This document shows, in pieces, positions 1-5,184 of a stretch of DNA of 5,184 nucleotides. Position 1 is the first letter of the stretch. Each line of letters opens with the position of its first letter. Made by a program: the position numbers and the translations under genes. Below the pieces are notes generated by a model that was given only the letters and a program-made list of their open reading frames with translations, did not search any database and was not told where the DNA came from. Source of the DNA: Bordetella parapertussis (GTDB taxonomy: Bacteria; Pseudomonadota; Gammaproteobacteria; Burkholderiales; CAIKXV01); NCBI GenBank assembly GCA_945877995.1, contig CAMDXD010000309.1:1-5184 (forward strand), written 5' to 3'.

Positions 1-1048
1 GTGGTCGCTGCGCGGCGCAGTGCTGGCCGGGCTGGACCGGGCGGACGAAGCGCTGCCGATGCTGGAGCGGGCCGTGGCACTCGCGCCGACGAATGCCGAA
101 GACCAGCTCAGCCTGTCGCACCTGTACCTGGCGCGTCTCGATTTCCCGCACGGGTGGCCCGCCTACGAGGCGCGCCTGCGCCGTCCGGGCTCAGAGCGCC
201 TGCGCACATCCCGGCCGCGCTGGGACGGCAGCGCCACCGCATCGCGCGTGTTCGTCTGGGCGGAACAGGGCATCGGCGACCAGGTGCTCTACTCGACGAT
301 GTTCCGGGAACTCATCGACCGTGCGCCTGGCGCGATGATCTCGCTCGACGCAAAGCTGCTGCCGCTGTTGCGCCGGTCCTTCCCGCAGGCCGGGTTCACT
401 GCGCGCCACCAGCCGCCCCCGGAGGCGGATTACGACCTGCAGTTGCCGGTCGGCAGCCTGGGCGCCCTCTTCAGGCCGACCGCCGACGCGTTCCCGACCG
501 CTTGCGACAGCGTGCTGGTAGCCGACCGCGAACGCGCCAGGCAGGTGCGCGAACTGAAGCCGTTCCGCAGCCGGAAGATCTGCGGTCTGTCGTGGAAGAG
601 CATCAACGCACAGGTGGGCGACGACAAGAGCATGCCGCTCGAGCGCATGCGCGACCTGCTGATGCTCGACGGCTTCGCCTTCGTGAACCTGCAGTACGGC
701 GACGTCAGCGGCGAGGTCGCGCGCACCTGCGCGCTGACCGATGCCCCGATCGAGACCGTCCCGGGCATCGACCTGTTCGACGACATCGACGGGCTGGCCA
801 CGCTGATCGAGGCCTGCGACATCATCGTGACGATCAGCAACTCGACCGCGCACCTGGCCGGCGCGCTGGGCAAGCCGACGCTGCTGCTGGTGCCGCGCTT
901 CACCGGGCGCATGTGGTACTGGAACACGCGCGACGGCGAAGCCCATCCGCCGTGGTATCCGGCGGTGCGCGTGCTGCGCCAGCACCGCCAGGGCGATTGG
1001 TCAGGGCCACTGCAGGAGGCGAAGGCCGTGCTGGAGCGGCTGCGTTGA
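1..1048 (+). CDS. TPR-repeat protein with C-terminal GT9-like glycosyltransferase domain (5' end outside window)
   Basis: The reading frame is open from base 2 at the left edge to a TGA at 1046-1048, giving 348 visible residues with the N-terminus missing. A GTG at 20 could be called as a start, but the frame continues upstream of it and the TPR is already in progress, so I treat the gene as partial. Residues about 1-55 look like TPR helices (LDRADEALPMLERAVALAP, then a second helix pair). Residues about 77-345 resemble the glycosyltransferase-B fold of the heptosyltransferase (GT9) group. There is a glycine-rich loop WAEQGIGDQ near residue 86, the segment ISNSTAHLAGALGKP (278-292) where GT9 enzymes bind the nucleotide-sugar, and a closing PPWYPAVRVLRQ. 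TPR-GT9-like proteins are commonly encoded near surface-glycan or protein-glycosylation genes. Donor and acceptor cannot be read from the sequence. The stop overlaps the next gene, another glycosyltransferase, suggesting one operon. A TPR-only scaffold with a degenerate transferase domain is the alternative. Confidence 0.82.
   Translation, partial: WSLRGAVLAGLDRADEALPMLERAVALAPTNAEDQLSLSHLYLARLDFPHGWPAYEARLRRPGSERLRTSRPRWDGSATASRVFVWAEQGIGDQVLYSTMFRELIDRAPGAMISLDAKLLPLLRRSFPQAGFTARHQPPPEADYDLQLPVGSLGALFRPTADAFPTACDSVLVADRERARQVRELKPFRSRKICGLSWKSINAQVGDDKSMPLERMRDLLMLDGFAFVNLQYGDVSGEVARTCALTDAPIETVPGIDLFDDIDGLATLIEACDIIVTISNSTAHLAGALGKPTLLLVPRFTGRMWYWNTRDGEAHPPWYPAVRVLRQHRQGDWSGPLQEAKAVLERLR
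1033..1036 (+). promoter_or_regulatory. Shine-Dalgarno-like GGAG supporting the TTG start at 1045
   Basis: GGAG lies inside the last codons of the upstream gene, 8 bases before TTG 1045, a standard ribosome-binding distance. The stronger AGGAGG at 1014-1019 is 25 bases away, too far to serve this start directly. No ATG in this frame lies close by. The nearest alternative, GTG at 1078, would cut into the conserved first beta strand (ISLVVGFDQRE). Confidence 0.5.
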
Positions 1049-1749
1049 GCCTGCCGCCCGGGGGACGCATCTCGCTGGTGGTGGGCTTCGACCAGCGCGA
1101 AGCCGTCGCCTACCACACGTTCTGCCAGAGCGTGCTCGAGAAGTCCTCGCTGCCGGTCCAGTTCACCCCGCTCGCAGAGAACACGCTCGCCGGCTACAAG
1201 GAAACGCACACCGACGGCAGCAACCGCTTCATCTACTCGCGCTTCCTGACCCCGTACCTTTCCGACTACAGCGGCTGGGCCCTGTTCGCCGACGGCGACA
1301 TGGTCTGCCAGACGGACATCGCCGAACTCTGGGCACTGCGCGACCCCGCGAAAGCCGTGCAGGTCGTCAAGCACGACTACCAGACGAAGGCGAACGTGAA
1401 GTACCTCGGTAACCGCAACGAGAACTACCCACGCAAGAACTGGTCGAGCGTGATCCTCTGGAACTGCGGGCACGAGGCGCACCGCGTCCTGACGCCGGAG
1501 TTCATCCAGCGCATGCCGGGCTCATACCTGCACCGCTTCTCCTGGCTGGACGATTCGCTGGTCGGGGAACTGCCACGGGAATGGAACTGGCTCGCGATCG
1601 AATATCCCGAGAACCTGCAGGCAAAGCTCATCCACTACACGCTTGGCACCCCGTGCTTCACGGAGTACCGGGAACGGGAGTCGTCACCGATCTGGTATGC
1701 GGCCTGGAACCGCCTGCGCCAGGGCTTCGACGGAGACGGTCAGGTCTGA
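1045..1749 (+). CDS. Small GT8-like glycosyltransferase
   Basis: From TTG 1045 the product is 234 residues. It is a single-domain GT-A-type glycosyltransferase resembling family 8. The first strand is ISLVVGFDQRE (9-19), followed by HTDGSNRFIYSRFLTPYL (55-72). The metal-binding DxD motif is D83-G-D85 in ALFADGDMVC. Next come KNWSSVILWNCGH (131-143), WLDDSL (167-172), and a C-terminal HYTLGTP (197-203) at the place where GT8 enzymes carry their HxxGxxKPW motif. The enzyme should transfer a sugar from a nucleotide-sugar using Mn2+ or a similar ion; the sugar and acceptor are unknown. No signal peptide or membrane segment is visible, so it is probably cytoplasmic. The start overlaps the upstream stop (TTGA), implying translational coupling. 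The same frame stays open back to base 1, but everything before 1045 is an out-of-frame reading of the preceding gene and does not belong to this protein. Confidence 0.85.
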   Translation: MSLPPGGRISLVVGFDQREAVAYHTFCQSVLEKSSLPVQFTPLAENTLAGYKETHTDGSNRFIYSRFLTPYLSDYSGWALFADGDMVCQTDIAELWALRDPAKAVQVVKHDYQTKANVKYLGNRNENYPRKNWSSVILWNCGHEAHRVLTPEFIQRMPGSYLHRFSWLDDSLVGELPREWNWLAIEYPENLQAKLIHYTLGTPCFTEYRERESSPIWYAAWNRLRQGFDGDGQV

Positions 1750-1770
1750 ACCCGGGCCTGAACCCGGGCC
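1747..1770 (+). repeat. Two perfect tandem copies of a 12-bp unit at the end of the GT8-like gene
   Basis: TGAACCCGGGCC occurs at 1747-1758 and again at 1759-1770 with no mismatch. The first three bases of copy one are the stop codon of the glycosyltransferase gene. Each unit contains the palindrome CCCGGG. The two palindromes (1751-1756 and 1763-1768) can pair as a 6-bp all-GC stem around the loop CCTGAA. No run of T follows, so if it acts as a terminator it is not of the classic type. Confidence 0.9.
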
Positions 1771-1852
1771 AGCCCCCCGGACGCGGCCGGCAGCACGGCT
1801 GCGTCCTTGGCGTACCATCGGCAGCCGCTCCTGCAGGAAACGTCCACCGCAC
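1771..1852 (+). other. Gap upstream of hflX with a weak ribosome-binding site
   Basis: With the tandem repeat, 103 bases separate the glycosyltransferase stop from the hflX start. AGGA at 1835-1838 is the only plausible ribosome-binding site, and its 14-base spacing to ATG 1853 is long. A small 5-bp stem with a 3-base loop (GCAGC ACG GCTGC, 1790-1802) is present. I see no convincing sigma-70 promoter: TACCAT (1813-1818) could pass for a -10 box, but no recognisable -35 box stands at the right distance. Whether hflX has its own promoter or is read through from the glycosyltransferase genes is undecided. Confidence 0.4.
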
Positions 1853-3181
1853 ATGTCCATCGAAACACGAACCGCCACCTCGCGGGCCCTCATCGTAGCC
1901 GTGCAGTTGCCCGACGTGAGCGACACCGAATTCGAGTCGTCCCTGAAAGAGCTTGGCGAACTCGCTCGCACGCTGGGCTTCGAGGTCGTCGGCACGTTCA
2001 CCCAGAAACGCACGAGTTTCGATGCAACGGCCTACGTGGGCACCGGCAAGCGCGAAGAGTTGCGGCTGTTCGCGGAAGACAACGCCGACTTCGTGCTGGT
2101 CGACCACGACATCTCGCCGTCGCAGGCCGGCAACCTCGAGAAGGAGGTCGGCTGCCAGGTGATGGACCGTGCGATGGTCATCCTCGAGATCTTCCACCGG
2201 CATGCCCGCTCGAACGCGGCGCGCGCGCAGGTCGAGATCGCACGGCTGCGCTACCTCGCCCCGCGCCTGCGCGAGGCGGCAAAGCTGGCCGGCCCCCAGG
2301 GTCGGCAGCGCAGCGGCGTCGGTGGCCGCGGCGCGGGCGAGTCGGCCGCCCAGACCGACCGCTCGCGCATCCGCGACCGGATCGCGGAACTGAAGCAGGA
2401 AATCGAGGTGCTCGACCATGAACGCCAGACCCAGCGCGCCCGGCGCCAGGACAGCCAGGGCGTCGCCCGCGTCGCGCTGGTCGGCTACACCAATGCCGGC
2501 AAGTCGACCCTGATGCGTGCGCTGACCGGCAGCGACGTGCTGGTCGAGAACAAGCTGTTCGCGACGCTCGACACGACGGTGCGCGTGCTGGTGCCCGAAG
2601 GCGTCCCGCGCGTGCTGGTCAGCGATACCGTCGGCTTCATCAAGAACCTGCCGCATGACCTGGTCGCCTCGTTCAAGTCCACGCTGGAGGAAGCCGCAGA
2701 GGCCTCGCTGCTGCTGCATGTCGTCGATGCCGGCGACCCCGGCTTCGAACGCCAGCTCGACGTGACGGTGAAGGTGCTCGAGGAGATCGACGCTGGTGCC
2801 GTGCCGCGCCTGCTGGTATTCAACAAGATCGACCAGGTCGGCGATGCCAAGGCGCAGGCCGCACGCAGCAAGGCCCTGCGCGCGCAGTTCCCGAAATGCA
2901 TCGTCGTCAGCGCACTCGACACCGAGGCCGTCGCACGGCTGCACAAGGCGATCTTCGCCTTCTTCCGCAAGCGCCTGGTGAAGGCCGAGCTGTTCCTGCC
3001 GTGGTCGGCGCAGAACCTGCGCGGGCAGGTCTTCGCTTCGTGCGAAGTGGTCGATGAACGCGCCGACGTCGAAGGAACCTTCTTCAACGTGCGCGGCGAA
3101 CGCAAGGACATCGACGCGCTGCGCGAGAAGATCGGGCCGGTGAAGAAACCGACTGCCAGCCGCAAGCCGGACCCCTCGTGA
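1853..3181 (+). CDS. hflX: Ribosome-associated GTPase HflX
   Basis: The product is 442 residues, slightly longer than the E. coli protein (about 426). HflX binds the 50S subunit and splits stalled ribosomes under stress while hydrolysing GTP. Domains in order: an N-terminal HflX domain (about 11-98, including VGTGKREEL 62-70 and SPSQAGNLEKEVGCQV 88-103); a helical linker (about 104-200, with AQVEIARLRYLAPRL at 125-139); the G domain (about 204-375); and a C-terminal domain of about 65 residues. GTPase motifs are intact: G1 GYTNAGKST 211-219, switch I LFATLDTT 235-242, G3 DTVGF 258-262, G4 NKID 324-327, G5 SAL 353-355. The glycine-rich linker reads GVGGRGAGESAAQTDRS (155-171) instead of the usual GGIGxRGPGETQLExDRR, marking a divergent subtype. 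ATG 1853 was chosen because the conserved domain starts about 10 residues later; the open frame back to 1643 lies inside the previous gene. The neighbourhood lacks hfq and hflKC, the usual proteobacterial partners. Confidence 0.93.
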   Translation: MSIETRTATSRALIVAVQLPDVSDTEFESSLKELGELARTLGFEVVGTFTQKRTSFDATAYVGTGKREELRLFAEDNADFVLVDHDISPSQAGNLEKEVGCQVMDRAMVILEIFHRHARSNAARAQVEIARLRYLAPRLREAAKLAGPQGRQRSGVGGRGAGESAAQTDRSRIRDRIAELKQEIEVLDHERQTQRARRQDSQGVARVALVGYTNAGKSTLMRALTGSDVLVENKLFATLDTTVRVLVPEGVPRVLVSDTVGFIKNLPHDLVASFKSTLEEAAEASLLLHVVDAGDPGFERQLDVTVKVLEEIDAGAVPRLLVFNKIDQVGDAKAQAARSKALRAQFPKCIVVSALDTEAVARLHKAIFAFFRKRLVKAELFLPWSAQNLRGQVFASCEVVDERADVEGTFFNVRGERKDIDALREKIGPVKKPTASRKPDPS

Positions 3182-3202
3182 TCGCGCCTGGCACGGCCCG
3201 GC

Positions 3203-3225
3203 CACCCGGCCGGACCCGCCGGGTG
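3203..3225. terminator. GC-rich stem-loop between convergent genes, possible bidirectional terminator
   Basis: CACCCGGC (3203-3210) and GCCGGGTG (3218-3225) are perfect reverse complements around a 7-base loop (CGGACCC), giving an 8-bp stem of which 7 pairs are G-C. It sits in the 48-bp gap between the stop of hflX (3181) and the stop of the minus-strand binding-protein gene (3230), where a shared terminator is expected. Neither side has a good T run; on the plus strand only CGGTTCATTC follows. Termination is therefore inferred from position and stem strength. Confidence 0.5.
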
Positions 3226-3229
3226 CGGT

Positions 3230-4207
3230 TCATTCAGGTCGGATGTTGGCCTGCTTGATCAGCTTGCCCCACTTGGCCAGTTCGGTACGCAGGAAGGCGG
3301 CAAAGGACTCTGCCGTGCCTCCCACTGCTTCGAAGCCCTGCTGGTGCAGCAGCGGTCCCGTGCCGAGCTCCTTCAGGTAGGCGTTGACCGCCTGGTTGAG
3401 ACGGCCGACGATCGCAGGCGAGGTGCCGGCCGGGGCCAGCATCCCGTACCAGGTATCCGCGGCATAGCCGGGCACCGCGTCGGCGGCCGTAGGCAGGTCC
3501 GGCAGGATCAAGGAGCGACTGCTGGTGGTCACCGCGATCGCACGCAGCCGCCCGCCGCGCACATGCGGCAGCGCCGGAGCCATCGCCGCGAACATCACGT
3601 CGACCCGGCCGGCTATCAGGTCCACCACGGCGGTCGAGGTCGCCTTGTAGGGGATGTGCGTCATCGCGGTACCGGTCATCGTGGCGAACAGTTCGGCTGC
3701 CAGGTGCGAAGACCCGCCGACACCGGATGAGGCAAAGCTCACCTTGCCCGGCGCCCGCCGCGCCGCGTCGATCAGGTCCTTCACCGTGCGCACGGGCGAG
3801 GACGGCTGCACCACGATCACGTTGGGCGTGGTCGCCGGCATGATGATCGGCGCGAAGTCGCGCAGCACATCGTACGGCAGCTTTGCATAGAGGCCCGGGT
3901 TGATTGCCAGTGGCGCCGTCCATGCGAACAGCAGCGTATGGCCGTCGGGTGCCGCCTTGGCGACGATCTCGGTGCCGATGATGCCGGTCGCACCCGGCCG
4001 GGTGTCGACGATGAACGGCTGCTTCAGCTGTTCGGACAGGCTCTGGCTGATCATCCGCGCAAACGGATCGACCCCGCCACCCGGCGCCGTGGGCACGATC
4101 ACGCGCACCGGGCGCGCCGGATAAGCCACGGCCTGCGCCTGGGCGAGGGCCTCGATACAGGGCAGCAGCAGCGCCGCGCCCACCACCCAGAAGGGTTGCT
4201 TCATCAT
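3230..4207 (-). CDS. Bug/TctC-family periplasmic solute-binding protein (downstream copy)
   Basis: The product is 325 residues from the ATG at 4207, or 324 from the adjacent ATG at 4204, the usual length for the family (TctC, PF03401). A Sec signal peptide is clear: MMKQPF, hydrophobic VVGAALLLP, then ALAQAQA with probable cleavage around residues 24-28. The mature protein begins YPARPVRVIVPTAPGGGVD (29-47), the first ligand-loop motif. It continues with RPGATG (70-75), AAPDGHTLL (85-93), NPGLYAKLPYD (103-113), SSGVGGSSHLAAELF (160-174) and HIPYK (184-188). These proteins bind carboxylates or other small anions in the periplasm and may pass them to a TctAB permease or a signalling partner. 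Neither tctA nor tctB is in view, so the substrate is unknown. The gene lies 32 bp after another member of the family on the same strand, which suggests co-transcription. Confidence 0.95.
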   Translation of the reverse strand: MMKQPFWVVGAALLLPCIEALAQAQAVAYPARPVRVIVPTAPGGGVDPFARMISQSLSEQLKQPFIVDTRPGATGIIGTEIVAKAAPDGHTLLFAWTAPLAINPGLYAKLPYDVLRDFAPIIMPATTPNVIVVQPSSPVRTVKDLIDAARRAPGKVSFASSGVGGSSHLAAELFATMTGTAMTHIPYKATSTAVVDLIAGRVDVMFAAMAPALPHVRGGRLRAIAVTTSSRSLILPDLPTAADAVPGYAADTWYGMLAPAGTSPAIVGRLNQAVNAYLKELGTGPLLHQQGFEAVGGTAESFAAFLRTELAKWGKLIKQANIRPE

Positions 4208-4209
4208 GT

Positions 4210-4214
4210 CTCCC
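4210..4214 (-). promoter_or_regulatory. Ribosome-binding site GGGAG for the downstream Bug gene
   Basis: On the minus strand GGGAG precedes two consecutive ATG codons (GGGAG AC ATG ATG). The spacing is 2 bases to the first ATG (4207) and 5 bases to the second (4204). The second fits ribosome binding better, so the true protein may be one residue shorter. The signal peptide is unaffected either way. Confidence 0.65.
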
Positions 4215-4239
4215 GACTACCCATGAGCATCAACACGCT

Positions 4240-5184
4240 TCACTGCGGCTTGAAGCCAATCGCCTTCACCAGCTTGCCGTACTTGGCGTACTCGGTTCTG
4301 ATCAGTTCGGCGAAATACTCGGGCGATTCGTAGACCATGCTTAGACCGGCCGCCGAAAGCTTCTCGACGATGTCCGGGCTCTTCATGGCGCGGTTGATCT
4401 CCTCGTTGAGGCGCGCGACGATCTCGCGCGGCATGCCGGGCGGGCCGACCCAGCCGAACCAGCCACCCGACTCGTAGCCGGGCACCGCCTCGGCGGCGGC
4501 GGGCGTGTCGGGCCACTGCGGCGTGCGCGCCTTGCTGGTCACCGCCAGCAGGTTTATGCGGCCCGACTTGATGTGCGGCGTGAGGCCGGTGACGCCATCG
4601 ACGCCCGCCATCACCTGCCCGCCCATCAGTTCAGTGGCGATCTGCGACGAGCCCTTGTATGGAATGTGGTTGAACGAGAAGCCCGCCATCATGCGCAACT
4701 GCTCGAAGATGAGATGCGGAAAGCCGCCCTCGCCATTGCTCGCTACCGTCAGCTTGCCCGGGTTCGCCTTGGCCCAGGCGATCATCTCGACCAGGTTCTT
4801 GAACGGTGCACCGGTCGCGCCGACCACCACCAGGTAGTTGGCGGTGGACACCGCGATCGGCGTGAAGTCCTTCAGTGCGTCGTAGGGGACGCTCTTGCTG
4901 GTATGCGGCAGCACGGCGAGGTTGCCGCCCTGCCCTGCGGCGAAGGTGTAGCCGTCGGGCGTAGCCCGGGCGACGAAATCGAGGCCCAGCATGCCGCTGG
5001 CGCCCGGCCGGTTCTCGACGATCACCGGCTGGCCGAGGCGTTCGGCCATCCTGGGCGCCATCAACCGCGCCATGATGTCGGTCGTGTTGCCCGGCGGGAA
5101 GGGGATGACGAGCCGGATCGGCTTGTTCGGCCAGGCCTGCGCCTGCACACCCATGCTGACCACCAGTGCCGCAGCCGCGGCGAA
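4240..5184 (-). CDS. Bug/TctC-family periplasmic solute-binding protein (upstream copy, start outside window)
   Basis: The frame runs from the right edge to a TGA at 4242-4240, giving 314 visible residues. The first visible residues, FAAAAALVVSMGVQAQA, are the hydrophobic core and cleavage region of a Sec signal peptide, so only the first few N-terminal residues lie beyond the edge. A GTG at 5163 falls inside this core and is unlikely to be the start. The mature part begins WPNKPIRLVIPFPPGNTTD (18-36), followed by ENRPGASG (57-64), ATPDGYTF, VPYDALKDFTPI, NPGKLTVASNGEGG, HIPYKG, and an EAVPGYESGGWFGWVGPPG segment. This is the complete TctC-family core. The ligand loop reads PPGNTTD, where most members have PPGG followed by two residues and D; this could change substrate preference. 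The protein is clearly diverged from the downstream copy and is not a recent duplicate. No transporter membrane genes are visible beside it. Confidence 0.95.
   Translation of the reverse strand, partial: FAAAAALVVSMGVQAQAWPNKPIRLVIPFPPGNTTDIMARLMAPRMAERLGQPVIVENRPGASGMLGLDFVARATPDGYTFAAGQGGNLAVLPHTSKSVPYDALKDFTPIAVSTANYLVVVGATGAPFKNLVEMIAWAKANPGKLTVASNGEGGFPHLIFEQLRMMAGFSFNHIPYKGSSQIATELMGGQVMAGVDGVTGLTPHIKSGRINLLAVTSKARTPQWPDTPAAAEAVPGYESGGWFGWVGPPGMPREIVARLNEEINRAMKSPDIVEKLSAAGLSMVYESPEYFAELIRTEYAKYGKLVKAIGFKPQ

Noticed and set aside
1..1047. In-frame N-terminal extension of the GT8-like gene back to base 1 (apparent 582-residue protein)
   Set aside because: The sequence is Arg/Ala/Pro-rich and matches no fold, while the frame one base over encodes a convincing TPR-GT9-like protein. 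It is an out-of-frame reading of GC-rich coding DNA.
191..1482. Long minus-strand open frames (264 and 350 residues) over the glycosyltransferase genes
   Set aside because: They mirror well-supported plus-strand genes, show no recognisable domain and have no ribosome-binding site that stands out.
1807..1818. Possible hflX promoter elements TTGGCG and TACCAT
   Set aside because: The two boxes are directly adjacent, so they cannot form one sigma-70 promoter, and neither has a credible partner at 16-18 bases.
1643..1852. 70-residue upstream extension of HflX
   Set aside because: Most of it overlaps the GT8-like gene or the intergenic repeat, and its composition is low-complexity Arg/Pro/Ser. 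The HflX domain starts just after ATG 1853.
1658..3205. 515-residue open frame antisense to hflX
   Set aside because: Its residue composition (His/Arg/Gln/Ala-rich, no motifs) is what the reverse strand of a GC-rich gene gives. The plus-strand HflX motifs are decisive.
4157..4159. Cys17 of the downstream Bug protein as a lipoprotein cysteine
   Set aside because: The residues before it are L-L-P, which do not fit a lipobox (Gly, Ala or Ser is needed just before Cys). A normal ALAQA-type signal peptidase I site follows.
4204..4230. Eight-codon minus-strand open frame (MLMGSRET) overlapping the start of the downstream Bug gene
   Set aside because: It has no good ribosome-binding site and is short enough to occur by chance between the two Bug genes; a leader-peptide role has no support.
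3344..4837. Plus-strand open frames of 74-131 residues opposite the Bug genes
   Set aside because: They are shadows of the minus-strand Bug genes, whose family motifs are unambiguous.

Overview
The window is a GC-rich (roughly two-thirds G+C by eye), densely coding bacterial segment. It has five protein genes in two converging blocks, and no RNA genes, mobile elements or CRISPR arrays that I can see. Two adjacent genes for Bug/TctC-type periplasmic solute-binding proteins, without visible TctA/TctB membrane partners, suggest a betaproteobacterium of the order Burkholderiales. That placement is an inference from family distribution, not a measurement.

Left block, plus strand. From the left edge to 1048 runs the 3' part of a gene for a protein with TPR repeats followed by a GT9-like glycosyltransferase fold. 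Its stop overlaps by three bases (TTGA) the probable TTG start of a small GT8-like glycosyltransferase gene (1045-1749). The two look like a translationally coupled glycan-building pair. A perfect 12-bp tandem repeat, able to fold into a hairpin, covers the second gene's stop codon. After about 100 bp comes hflX (1853-3181), a ribosome-associated GTPase. All its GTPase motifs are intact, but the glycine-rich segment before the G domain differs from the canonical proteobacterial HflX.

Right block, minus strand. Two Bug-type binding-protein genes lie head to tail. The upstream one runs off the right edge (5184 to 4240) and its signal peptide is cut by the edge. The downstream one (4207 to 3230) follows after 32 bp and is probably co-transcribed. 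It meets hflX tail to tail over a 48-bp gap holding an 8-bp perfect GC-rich stem-loop that could end transcription from both sides.

I see no evidence of a new defence, mobile or regulatory system. The points most worth a second look are the divergent HflX subtype in an unusual neighbourhood, the coupled glycosyltransferase pair with an easily missed TTG start, and the atypical ligand loop in the upstream Bug protein.
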